Shown: positions 10,601-16,629 of the stretch, piece after piece
Layout: each line of letters starts with the position of its first letter
Position numbering within the stretch: the stretch's first letter is position 1
Origin: Streptomyces sp. PT12
GTDB lineage: Bacteria > Actinomycetota > Actinomycetes > Streptomycetales > Streptomycetaceae
NCBI RefSeq assembly: GCF_003311645.1
Contig: NZ_QEST01000014.1
Span: 1 to 64,000 of the forward strand
DNA length: 64,000 bases
Direction of reading: 5' to 3'
Position numbers and translations under genes: made by a program
Notes under the pieces: generated by a model
What the model was told of the DNA's origin: nothing
Databases searched by the model: none
The model's input: the letters and a program-made list of their open reading frames with translations, nothing else

Positions 10601-11841
10601 GGTCCGAGGGCGGCGTGCGGCTGCTCACCAAGACCATCCCCTGGCCGGCGACCGGCCGACCCCGCCGCGCCGGCGTCTCCTCGTTCGGCGCCAGCGGCAC
10701 CAAGGTCCATGTCATCCTCGAACAACCCGAAGAGACCGAGGAGTTGACGGCCTCTCATGCCGATGGTCGGCTGCTGCCGCTGCCGCTGACGGCCAGGGAC
10801 GAGACGGCGCTGCGGCAGCAGGCCGCCCGGCTGCGGGCCAGGCTGCTGGCCGCGCCGGACACGGCGCTGGCCGACACCGCCTGGACCCAGGCGGTGGGCC
10901 GCACCCCGTTCGCCCACCGGGCGGTGCTGCTCACCGACGACCGGGCGGAACTGCTCGACGGTCTCGCCGCCATCGCCGACGGCGGCGACCATCCGGCCGT
11001 GCTGACCGGCGTCGCCCCCCGAGGGGAACGGGCCGCGGCCGTGCTCTGCGTCGGGGCCGGCGCCGTCCCCGTGGACATCGCCGCCCTCTACGCCCAACAC
11101 CGGCCGTTCGCCGACGCGTTGGACGCGATCTGCGCCCAACTCGACCCGAAGCTGCCGACATCGGTGCTCGACACGCTGCTCAGCCCCGGCACCCCCGACG
11201 CCGGCGCGCCCGACAGCGGCTCCCCGCCCGGCCTTGCCGCCTCGTTCGCCGTCGAGTACGCCCTCTTCCGGCTGCTGCGGGAGTGGGAGGTGCCGGTGGC
11301 CTCCGTCGGCGGCCGTGGCCCGGGCGCCGTCGTCGCCGCGCTGGCCGCCGAGGCGCTCGATCCGGCCGACGGGGTCACGCTGCTGCTGACCCTGGCCGAC
11401 GGGCGGGGCGTCACCGCGTCGACGCTGGCCGGCCTGGACTGGCGGGCGCCGCTGGCCCCCGTCACCCACCCGGTCACCGGCGATCCGGTCGACCCGGCCG
11501 AACTGCGGTCCGCCGCTTACTGGGACGCGGCCTGGTCGGCGCCCGAGCCAATCGCCCCGCCGACCACGGCGCACGCCGGTGTCCCCCTGCTGCTGGGCGG
11601 CACCGCCTCGGCGGACGAGCGGGCCCACGCGGCCCCCGTCGCGGGCCCGCACCCCGACCGAGCGCTGCTGACCGCGCTGGCCCGGCTGCACACCGCCGGC
11701 GTTCCGCTGGACTGGCGCCGGGTATTCGCCGACGTGCCAGCGGGCGCCGTCGACCTGCCGACCTACCCCTTCCAGCGGGAGCGCTACTGGCTCCACACCT
11801 CGCTGGCCGGGCTCCCCGACACCGTCGTCGCGGCGGGCTGA
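4699..11841 (+). CDS. Type I PKS: KS-AT-KR-ACP followed by terminal KS and degenerate AT, no ACP or TE
   Basis: The protein has 2,380 residues. It starts at an ATG with GGAG 7 nt upstream and has an N-terminal coiled-coil docking helix (residues 5-33). Module 1 comprises a KS (Cys207, His342, His382), an AT with GHSQG (Ser654) and YASH at 757, which marks methylmalonyl-CoA, a B-type KR (LDD; Tyr1342) and an ACP (Ser1517). A second KS follows (about 1595-2015). It keeps Cys1758, His1891 and His1931 but has DTGCSSSS instead of DTACSSS, lacks the usual FSRQRG segment and ends in GTKVH instead of GTNAH. About 300 residues after it look like a shrunken AT: the GHSxG nucleophile region reads GGRGPG and no YASH is seen, yet the closing PTYPFQRERYW linker remains. 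The protein stops there. The last half-module therefore cannot load or carry an extender unit and may act in chain release, cyclisation or gatekeeping. A type II thioesterase gene follows. Confidence 0.93.
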   Translation: MTTSPEQLVEALRASLMEVENLRQQNDELTAALSEPVAIVGMACRYPGGVRSPEDLWRLVVDEVDAISAFPGDRGWDLDGLFDPDPENVGTSYTQEGGFVQGAVNFDAEFFRISPREALAMEPQQRVLLEAAWEAIERAGIDAATLKGSRTGVFIGAGAPGYGTDLAEIPEEAQGYTLTGIASSVISGRVSYSLGLEGPAVTVDTACSSSLVALHQAVQALRQGECSLALAGGVTIMSSPGVFQEFSRQRGLSPDGRCKAFASAADGTGWSEGVGVLLVERLSDARRNGHRVLAVVRGSAVNQDGASNGLTAPNGPSQQRVIRQALANARLTVDQVDAVEAHGTGTRLGDPIEAQALLATYGRRTATDRPLRLGSIKSNLGHAQAASGVVGVIKMVMALHHGLLPKTLHVDEPTPHVDWESGAVRLLTEAEPWPETGEARRAAVSSFGVSGTNAHIILEQGEAHETAEPPPVPPTATTDVVPWIVSGRGPGGLARVAEQLAAFVDRADSTGPREIAAALDRHRAVLDQRAVVVGASRTELLAGLRALAAEEPAPQLVVGEGSAAAQPVFVFPGQGAQWSGMALELADAFPTFDAALTECGTALAPFVDWDLRQELAGDLARVDVVQPASWAVMVSLARLWESFGVTPAAVVGHSQGEIAAAVVADALSIEDGARVVALRSKVIAEGLAGRGGMASVALPAATVQQRLDADGHAELLAVAAVNGPSATVVSGEPAALDALIAAYEAEEVRVRRIAVDYASHSPHVESIRDELLRVLAPVAPRSARVPFYSTVDGGLIDAAALDADYWVRNLRETVEFAPVVSELIGEGFNSFVECSAHPVLAVGVADAGAEAVVGSLRRGEGGAARFVTSLAEAFVGGVRIDWTPLLGTPATGDLRGQLPTYPFQATRYWLESAAPKDTGGETDETKARFWAAVENEDLPALADTLDLEPDQLREVLPALAAWRRRADEDFVIDSWRYQTAWRPVTEPARTTLAGTWLLAVSATGGEQPWLAEAETALIEHGARVARLSIDPTADRVSLATTLAAESAAVPDLTGVLSLLPLDETPHPEYPSTARGFAATLTLLQALADTGVEAPLWCATSGAVSTGVSDPLTSPTQAQTWGLGRVAAEESQDRWGGLVDLPATPEPRSRARLAAVLAGLDHEDQLAVRRSGVYAHRLVRGAWGEGRAPRPWRPEGTALVTGGTGALGGHVARWLAREGAPHLLLLSSRGPDAPGAAQLAAELTASGSRVTVVACDIADRDALAAVIADIPAELPLRTVVHTAAVLDDGVIDSLTPAQLERVERVKVRGAAHLDELTAELDVSTFVLFSSFAGLFGVAGQGNYAPGNAYLDALARARRARGLPATSVAWGHWAGGGIASGDAEEHLRRRGGAEMDPETALRAFRKVLDHDETAVALAHIEWGGQAAGAPTVDSRPRPYLGELAEVRQLLAAAEQRPATAPGAPGESGALPDRLAQLPRGERERAVLDLVTGQIAAVLGHGSPEAVDAGRPFRELGFDSLTSVELRNRLGVDTGLKLPATLVFDHPTPQALAAHLRGLVLEGIEGLDDGDDQPALATAPAQAAATDDDPVVIVGMACRLPGGVDDPDALWQLIVDERDAVGGLPTDRGWNVDGLIEAGVDVPGMRYVRQGGFLRDAASFDASFFGIPDHEALAMDPQHRLLLEMSWEAVERAGVAPGSLRGEPVGVFVGSFSQGYWTGLQEVPDESRPHLNGGVSPALAAGRIAYTLGLEGPVLTLDTGCSSSSVALHLACQAVRQGDCGMALVGGASVLANPAVSPGMGVGAAEDGRCKSYAEDADGTGWGEGAGVLVVERLSTARERGHRVLAVIRGTAINHNGASNGLGAPNGPSQQRMLRQALANAGLGPHEIDVVEGHGTGTELGDAIEAQALMSVYGAGRDADRPLWLGTVKSNIAHPQAASGVIGVIKTVLCMHHGVLPRLLHSDEPSSRVEWSEGGVRLLTKTIPWPATGRPRRAGVSSFGASGTKVHVILEQPEETEELTASHADGRLLPLPLTARDETALRQQAARLRARLLAAPDTALADTAWTQAVGRTPFAHRAVLLTDDRAELLDGLAAIADGGDHPAVLTGVAPRGERAAAVLCVGAGAVPVDIAALYAQHRPFADALDAICAQLDPKLPTSVLDTLLSPGTPDAGAPDSGSPPGLAASFAVEYALFRLLREWEVPVASVGGRGPGAVVAALAAEALDPADGVTLLLTLADGRGVTASTLAGLDWRAPLAPVTHPVTGDPVDPAELRSAAYWDAAWSAPEPIAPPTTAHAGVPLLLGGTASADERAHAAPVAGPHPDRALLTALARLHTAGVPLDWRRVFADVPAGAVDLPTYPFQRERYWLHTSLAGLPDTVVAAG

Positions 11842-11916
11842 CCCCATCCCCACCGGCCCCGGGCGCACGGCGCCAACAGGCGCCCGGGGCCGACCCAAGG
11901 AGTGAGGAAGAACCCC

Positions 11917-12714
11917 ATGGCACTCGCCCACGACTCAGGTGACCTGTGGATACGCGGCTTCGGAGCGGAGTACTCCAGCGGTCGGCTGCGGCTGCTCTGC
12001 TTCCCGCACGCTGGCGGCGCGGCCTGGTTCTACTATCCGCTGGCCGCCCGCCTCGGCGGCGTCGACGGCGTCGCCGACGTGCGGGCGGTGCAGTACCCGG
12101 GCCGTCAGGACCGGCTCAACGAGACGCCGCTGACCAGCATCGAGGCGCTGGCCGACCGGATCTTCGAGGAGCTGCGACAGGGCGGCGGCGAGCAGCCGCT
12201 GGTGCTCTTCGGGCACAGCATGGGAGCCGTCATCGCCTACGAGGTGGCGCGCCGCCTGGAGGCCGAGACCGATATCCCGCTCCTCGGGCTGATCGCCTCC
12301 GGCCGCCGCGCGCCCTCCGTACACGTTCCCGACACGGTGCACCAGCGTGGCGACGCCGAACTGATCGACGCGCTACGGGAACTCAGCGGCACCGCCTCCA
12401 GCCTGCTGGAGGACCAGGAGGTGCTGGAGATGATCCTGCCGGCACTGCGGGCCGACTACCGCGCCGTGGAGAGCTACCGCCACCGCGCAGGGCGTGAACT
12501 CGACTGCCCCGTCACGGCGTTGGTCGGCGTCGACGACGCAAGGGCGCCCGTCGAACAGATGGCGCCCTGGGGCCGCCACACCACCGCCGCCTTCGATCTG
12601 CGGGTCTTCCCCGGCGGCCACTTCTACCTCAGCGAGCAGTGGTCCCAGGTCGCCGACGCCGTCGCCGCCAGCATCGCCGCGTTCGAACACCGGGCCGGCG
12701 CCGCCACCCGCTGA
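11917..12714 (+). CDS. Type II thioesterase
   Basis: This is a 265-residue alpha/beta hydrolase of the editing thioesterase family that removes aberrant acyl groups from PKS or NRPS carrier proteins. The nucleophile is Ser101 in GHSMG, the acid lies in the GVDDARAP loop and the base is His235 in GGHFYL. The N-terminal LLCFPHAGG motif is typical. ATG 11917 is preferred over GTG 11902 because GAGGAAG sits 6 nt before the ATG. It is the last gene of the plus-strand PKS run, 75 nt after the PKS stop. The PKS has no TE domain in this window, so this discrete enzyme could also contribute to product release, although proofreading is the usual role of the family. Confidence 0.92.
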   Translation: MALAHDSGDLWIRGFGAEYSSGRLRLLCFPHAGGAAWFYYPLAARLGGVDGVADVRAVQYPGRQDRLNETPLTSIEALADRIFEELRQGGGEQPLVLFGHSMGAVIAYEVARRLEAETDIPLLGLIASGRRAPSVHVPDTVHQRGDAELIDALRELSGTASSLLEDQEVLEMILPALRADYRAVESYRHRAGRELDCPVTALVGVDDARAPVEQMAPWGRHTTAAFDLRVFPGGHFYLSEQWSQVADAVAASIAAFEHRAGAATR

Positions 12715-12735
12715 CGGGGCGGATGGGGAAAGGGG

Positions 12736-12773
12736 CGGATCCCTGGCCGTGGGCGCCCACGGCCAGGGATCCG
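12736..12773. terminator. Bidirectional terminator hairpin
   Basis: A perfect 18-bp inverted repeat, CGGATCCCTGGCCGTGGG with its complement, is separated by only 2 nt. It lies between the convergent thioesterase and TetR genes. It should stop transcription from both sides and marks the 3' end of the PKS operon. Confidence 0.85.
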
Positions 12774-12788
12774 GTCTGTGCGGGCCCG

Positions 12789-13445
12789 TTAGGCGGGCCC
12801 GAGCTGGGAGGCGAGATCGGTCTCCAGAACGTCGATCGCCCGGTCGATGATCAGCCGCAGATCCTCGGGACGCTCCTGGGAGGCCCAGTACATCAACGTC
12901 TCCCTGAACCCGCCGATCACGGCGCCGACAAAGACCCGCAGCTCCAGGCTGTCGATGGGATAGCCGGTGCGCTCCGATAGGGCCCTGGTCAGATACTCCG
13001 TTGTCGTCGCCAGGTTCTCCTGCATCCGGGACCTGAGCGCCGGCACCGTCGCGATCAGCCGCATCCGCTGCTCCACCTTGGCGAACGCCTCCGGCTGCTC
13101 CGAAAGCCGCGCCAACGTCTCGTGGATCGCCGCCCGCAGCGCCGTCAACGGCGCCTCCTCCGCTGGCCGGGCCAGCATCGCGGCCTCCATCACGGGCTCC
13201 ACCCGCCCCGAACCCTCGGAGAGCACGATGTCCTCCTTGGTCGGGAAGTAGCGGAACACGGTGCTGACGGAGACCTCGGCTGCCTCGGCGATCTGATCCA
13301 CCCGGGTCGCGTCATAGCCGCGCTCGGCGAAGAGCCGGTAGGCGGCGTCCCAGATCGCCTGGCGGGTACGGAGCTTCTTCCGCTCCCGCAGATCCGTTCT
13401 GGGACCGGAAACGGCGGGGGTGTGCGGTACGGACGTGGCACTCAT
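12789..13445 (-). CDS. TetR/AcrR-family transcriptional repressor
   Basis: The 218-residue protein has an N-terminal helix-turn-helix (RTRQAIWDAAYRLFAERGYD, then VSVSTVFRYFPTKEDI) and a divergent ligand-binding C-terminal region, the layout of drug- or metabolite-sensing TetR repressors. Its start lies 5 nt downstream of the DHA2 exporter stop codon on the same strand, so the two genes are almost certainly one transcript. The likely role is to repress the exporter promoter at 15.13-15.19 kb and to release it when the polyketide or another ligand binds. The specific ligand is unknown. Confidence 0.9.
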   Translation of the reverse strand: MSATSVPHTPAVSGPRTDLRERKKLRTRQAIWDAAYRLFAERGYDATRVDQIAEAAEVSVSTVFRYFPTKEDIVLSEGSGRVEPVMEAAMLARPAEEAPLTALRAAIHETLARLSEQPEAFAKVEQRMRLIATVPALRSRMQENLATTTEYLTRALSERTGYPIDSLELRVFVGAVIGGFRETLMYWASQERPEDLRLIIDRAIDVLETDLASQLGPA

Positions 13446-13450
13446 GCGGC

Positions 13451-15127
13451 TTATTCTTCGCGCTCGGAGTCGCCGCTGGCCAGGCCGGCACCGCCGACGG
13501 ACTTGGCCGCGCCCGGCTCGCCGTCCCGAGGGGCGCTCACCGTCGCACCGTCCGAGCCCCCGCCGTCGCTCTCCGATGACGGCTCCTTCGACGGCTCATC
13601 GGCCCGCTCCGGCGGGCGGGACGGCAGCAGCAGCCCGGCGAGCAGCGCCGTCACCAGCGCGGCACCCGCGCTCACCAACAGGCTCAGGCTCATTCCGTCC
13701 ATAAAGGCCGAGTTGGCCGAATCAACCAGGCCAGCCCCGGCCGTGCCGCCGATCTCGTCGGCGACCAGATGCGCCGCCACCACCGAGTGGCCGACCACAT
13801 CCGCCGCGGCCTCCGGAAGACCGTCGACCGACAGCCGGTTCTGGTACGTCTGCGTCAACAGGCTGCCCAGCAGCGCCACTCCGATCGCGCTGCCCAGCTG
13901 CCGGGTGGTCATCAACATGCCCGAGCCGACGCCAGCCCGGTCCGACGGCAGATGTTCAAGCGCCGTGTCCATCGCGGGCACCAGCGCTAGGCCCGCGCCC
14001 ACGCCGGTGATGGTCAGCCAGGTCGCCGTCAGGCCATAGCCCGAACCCGCCTCCGTGGTGCTGCCGACGATGCCGGCCGCCGCCAGCACCACCAGACCGG
14101 CCACGATCACCGCCCGCGCGCCCAGCGCCCGCTGCAACGGCACCACGATCCGCGTGCCGACCAGCAACCCGCCCATCATCGGCATCAGTTGCACGCCCGT
14201 CGTCATCGCGTCCGCGCCTCGCACGGCCTGCAGATACTGCGGGACGACAAAGAGCAGACCCGTCATGATCATGGTGACCAGGGCGACCGTGACGGTGTTC
14301 CACGCGAAGCCCCGGTTCCGCAGCAGGCCCACGTCGAGCATCGGATGGTCCCGCTTGCGCTCCCGCAGCACCAGGCCCGCCAGGATCGGCACCGAGCCGA
14401 TCAGCGTCCCGATGACCAGCGGATCGTCCCAGCCCCGGCTCGGACCCTCGATGACGCCGAAGACCAGCGTGGCCAGGCCGGCCACCGCCAGCACCGAACT
14501 GATCGCGTCCACCCTGGGCGCCGCCGGGTCCTTGGACTCCGGCAGCAGCAGCACACAGGCGAGCACGCCCGCCGCCGCCATCGGCACATTGACCAGGAAG
14601 ATCGAGCCCCACCAGTAGTGGTCGAGCAACCAGCCACCCACCAGCGGGCCCAGCGGCATGCCCGCCGCCAGCGCCGCGCCGAGCGCCGCGACCGCCTTGG
14701 CCCGCTCACCCGGGCCGAAGAGGGTGGGCACCACGGACAGGGCCAGCGGAGCGACCAGCGCCGCACCGAGCCCCATCACCGCGCGCGCCGCGATCAGCGG
14801 CTCCGCGCTGTCCACCAGCGCGCCGACGGCCGAGCCGGCCAGCAGCGCGGTGAGGCCGACGATCAGCATCCTGCGGCGCCCGAACCGGTCACCCAACAGG
14901 CCCGCCGGCAACATCGCGGCGGCGAAGACGACCAGGAACGCGTCGACGATCCACTGCTGCTGGGTGGTGCTCGCCTCAAGATCGGCCGCCAGCGTGGGGA
15001 GGGCGACGTTCAGGATCGTGATGTCGAAGCTCAGCACCAGGGCGGACGCGACCAGCGCGCCAAGCGCCCACCAGCGGCGCGGGTTGTCGTACCGCTCCTC
15101 GGAGGGCGGGTCGTGTTCGGCACTCAT
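13451..15127 (-). CDS. MFS drug exporter, DHA2 (14-TM) family
   Basis: This is a 558-residue integral membrane protein with the 14-helix pattern of EmrB/QacA-type proton-driven exporters. The motif-C region is FDITILNVALPTLA, motif A is GDRFGRRRM, and an acidic-serine-rich cytoplasmic tail follows the last helix. The ATG at 15127 has AGGTG 6 nt upstream; an in-frame ATG 12 nt earlier lacks a ribosome site. It is cotranscribed with the TetR gene behind it. At the edge of a polyketide cluster it is the obvious candidate for product export or self-resistance. Confidence 0.92.
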   Translation of the reverse strand: MSAEHDPPSEERYDNPRRWWALGALVASALVLSFDITILNVALPTLAADLEASTTQQQWIVDAFLVVFAAAMLPAGLLGDRFGRRRMLIVGLTALLAGSAVGALVDSAEPLIAARAVMGLGAALVAPLALSVVPTLFGPGERAKAVAALGAALAAGMPLGPLVGGWLLDHYWWGSIFLVNVPMAAAGVLACVLLLPESKDPAAPRVDAISSVLAVAGLATLVFGVIEGPSRGWDDPLVIGTLIGSVPILAGLVLRERKRDHPMLDVGLLRNRGFAWNTVTVALVTMIMTGLLFVVPQYLQAVRGADAMTTGVQLMPMMGGLLVGTRIVVPLQRALGARAVIVAGLVVLAAAGIVGSTTEAGSGYGLTATWLTITGVGAGLALVPAMDTALEHLPSDRAGVGSGMLMTTRQLGSAIGVALLGSLLTQTYQNRLSVDGLPEAAADVVGHSVVAAHLVADEIGGTAGAGLVDSANSAFMDGMSLSLLVSAGAALVTALLAGLLLPSRPPERADEPSKEPSSESDGGGSDGATVSAPRDGEPGAAKSVGGAGLASGDSEREE

Positions 15128-15135
15128 GACACACC

Positions 15136-15196
15136 TCATTCGGAAGTCACTCTTATTAGAGAGTAACTGTCAAAAATGAGTCGCTGTCAAGTCCTG
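15136..15196 (-). promoter_or_regulatory. Promoter/operator of the exporter-TetR operon
   Basis: Read on the minus strand, two direct repeats of TTGACAGxxACTC start 17 bp apart. They are followed by an inverted repeat, GTTACTCT-6 nt-AGAGTGAC (7 of 8 bp paired). The first TTGACA with TACTCT 19 bp downstream can serve as -35/-10. The inverted repeat overlaps the -10 region, as expected for autoregulation by the TetR protein encoded downstream. Confidence 0.6.
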
Positions 15197-15707
15197 CGGT
15201 CCGCTTCAACGTTGCCCCGCGGCTCCCACTGCTACGACCACGCCGGCTGACCGCGGCCCTCCCGCCCCGCACGGCCCCGGCCCTCCTTGGCCCGGCGTGC
15301 CCCTCGGCCCGGCCCCCCGGGGGGACGGGGCCGCGCCGCCGGACCCCGAGTGCCTGCTGCGCGCCTGCCTGGACACCGGCGCGGTCACCGGACTCACCGG
15401 ACTCACCGGAGCCTTCGCCGCGTTGCCGTTCTCCTCCCGCGTGCTGTGGGGGAAGCCAGCCTCCGCCCTGCACAGCGCCGCCGAGGCGACCGCCGCCGCA
15501 CGCCCGGACCTCGCGGAGGCCGCGTGGCGGGTGACCGCGGCGCTGCTGGAGTCCCCTCCCCTGCGCGCGGTCTCCGGGCGCACCGCCGAGGGCCGTTTCC
15601 GCCGCCGCAGTTGCTGCCTCTACTACCGCGCGGCGCCGGGGAAGGCCGGGCCGGTGTGCGGCGACTGCGTCCTGACCCCGGTGCGAAGGCCACGGGAGTC
15701 CGCATGA
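15180..15707 (+). pseudogene. C-terminal fragment of a FhuF-like (2Fe-2S) ferric reductase
   Basis: The open frame (stop at 15177; first plausible start GTG 15297) encodes only the C-terminal half of a FhuF-type iron-sulfur protein. It has SSRVLWGKPASAL, a helical stretch, and the signature RRSCCLYYR followed by CGDC, which together supply the four Cys ligands of the 2Fe-2S cluster. Intact family members are roughly 230-280 residues long and have an N-terminal domain that is missing here. Sequence upstream of 15297 has no family resemblance and runs into the exporter promoter. The fragment probably marks the point where the polyketide cluster and the neighbouring locus were joined. A second, N-terminal-type relative lies at 26.3-26.8 kb. 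The fragment overlaps the next small gene by ATGA. Confidence 0.7.
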
Positions 15708-16063
15708 GCGAACGCCCGGAGCCGGTCCGCGTCGGCCTGGACGGCAGGACCGTGGTGGTGCTGTCCGAGGAGGAGGACGCGAGCCTGGCGCAGACGCGTC
15801 GGCAGGTGGGCAGTCAGAACGCCCGGATGCACGTGCTCCGGGGCGAGTTGCGGGCCGCCCGGGAGTTACTCGCCGCCGCCGAGGCGGCGCTGCGCGCGAG
15901 GGGCGAGGGAGGGGAGTGCGCGGGCGCCTGCCCGCCGGAGGGCGCGGCGGCGGGCCTCGCCTGCCTTCCGTGCCGCATCCGGGCCGCGCTTCCGTCGGCG
16001 GGCAGGGCTACGGGTGGTCAACCCGCGGCCCGGCTGGGGCTCACCAGATCTCGGTCCAGGTGA
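15704..16063 (+). CDS. Small hypothetical protein with Cys-rich C-terminal motif
   Basis: The 119-residue frame starts at an ATG overlapping the stop of the FhuF fragment (ATGA). It has a short beta-like N-terminus (VRVGLDGRTVVVL), a long charged helix (RRQVGSQNARMHVLRGELRA), then CAGAC and CLPC motifs before a basic tail. I do not recognise a family. The coupling to the FhuF-like frame suggests the two were once coexpressed. Its last 23 nt overlap the end of the convergent DUF4430 gene. It may be non-functional now that its partner is truncated. Confidence 0.5.
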   Translation: MSERPEPVRVGLDGRTVVVLSEEEDASLAQTRRQVGSQNARMHVLRGELRAARELLAAAEAALRARGEGGECAGACPPEGAAAGLACLPCRIRAALPSAGRATGGQPAARLGLTRSRSR

Positions 16064-16526
16064 AGGCGACCTCGTCGCCCTCCTCCAGCAGGAACTGGCA
16101 GCCGCCGACCGGGGTCGGGGTGCCGTTCACGCTGATCTCGTAGAAGTGGTCGGCGTCCTGGCTGTAGCCGTCGATGGTGGTGACGAGGTAGTCGTCGAAG
16201 GAGCTGTACCAGACGCCGGCCCAGTCGAAGTTGTTGTCGTCCGCTGCGTCGTCCAGGGCGGCCGTGGGGGTGGCCCCGGCCGTGGGGTTGGCGCCGTTGT
16301 TGGTGCCGTCGCACGGGTGGTTGCCGCCGGTGACCGGGGTGACGGTGTGGCCGGTGGTGGTGACCTCGTCGTCGAAGATGACGCCCGAGGGGCCGGTGAG
16401 CGTGAGGGTGACGGTCACCGGGTCGGCCGCGGCGGCGGGGGTGACCGCGAAGGCGGTGAACGCCAGTCCGGCCGTCGCGGCGGCGGCGAGGGCGGTGGCG
16501 GCGCGGCGGGTCCTGGTTGCGGGCAT
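16041..16526 (-). CDS. Secreted DUF4430 (transcobalamin C-terminal-like) protein
   Basis: The 161-residue protein has a Sec signal peptide (MPATRTRRAATALAAAATAG, cleavage likely at AAA-ADP) and one small beta-rich domain. The domain has the DUF4430 pattern: an N-terminal strand pair (VTVTLTLTGPSG), an aromatic core (WAGVWYSSFDDYL), YEISVNGT, and GGCQFLLEEGDEVAFTW. In animal intrinsic factor and transcobalamin this fold forms the C-terminal domain that closes over the bound corrinoid. It is the last gene of the riboswitch-led operon, 103 nt after the alpha/alpha-toroid gene that resembles the other half of those proteins. A freestanding cap or ligand-delivery module is a reasonable inference. 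No anchor is visible, so it should be released or held by a partner. Confidence 0.8.
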   Translation of the reverse strand: MPATRTRRAATALAAAATAGLAFTAFAVTPAAAADPVTVTLTLTGPSGVIFDDEVTTTGHTVTPVTGGNHPCDGTNNGANPTAGATPTAALDDAADDNNFDWAGVWYSSFDDYLVTTIDGYSQDADHFYEISVNGTPTPVGGCQFLLEEGDEVAFTWTEIW

Positions 16527-16629
16527 GGCTGATCTCCTCGTTGACGAAGATGACGAAGGGTGAGGGGGGTGATGCGGGGAGGTGCCGGGGTAGTGCGGGT
16601 GGCGGCGGCCGGGGACCGGCCGCCGCCGG

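Noticed and set aside
5959-11931. A 1,990-codon minus-strand frame opposite the PKS gene
   Set aside because: It is an artefact of GC-rich third positions in the PKS. It has no domain motifs and is Gly/Arg/Ala low-complexity throughout, while the plus strand gives a full PKS.
15297-15707. A complete small ferredoxin-like gene
   Set aside because: The cysteine pattern is that of the FhuF C-terminus and the adjacent helices match the same family, so a truncated FhuF is the better reading.
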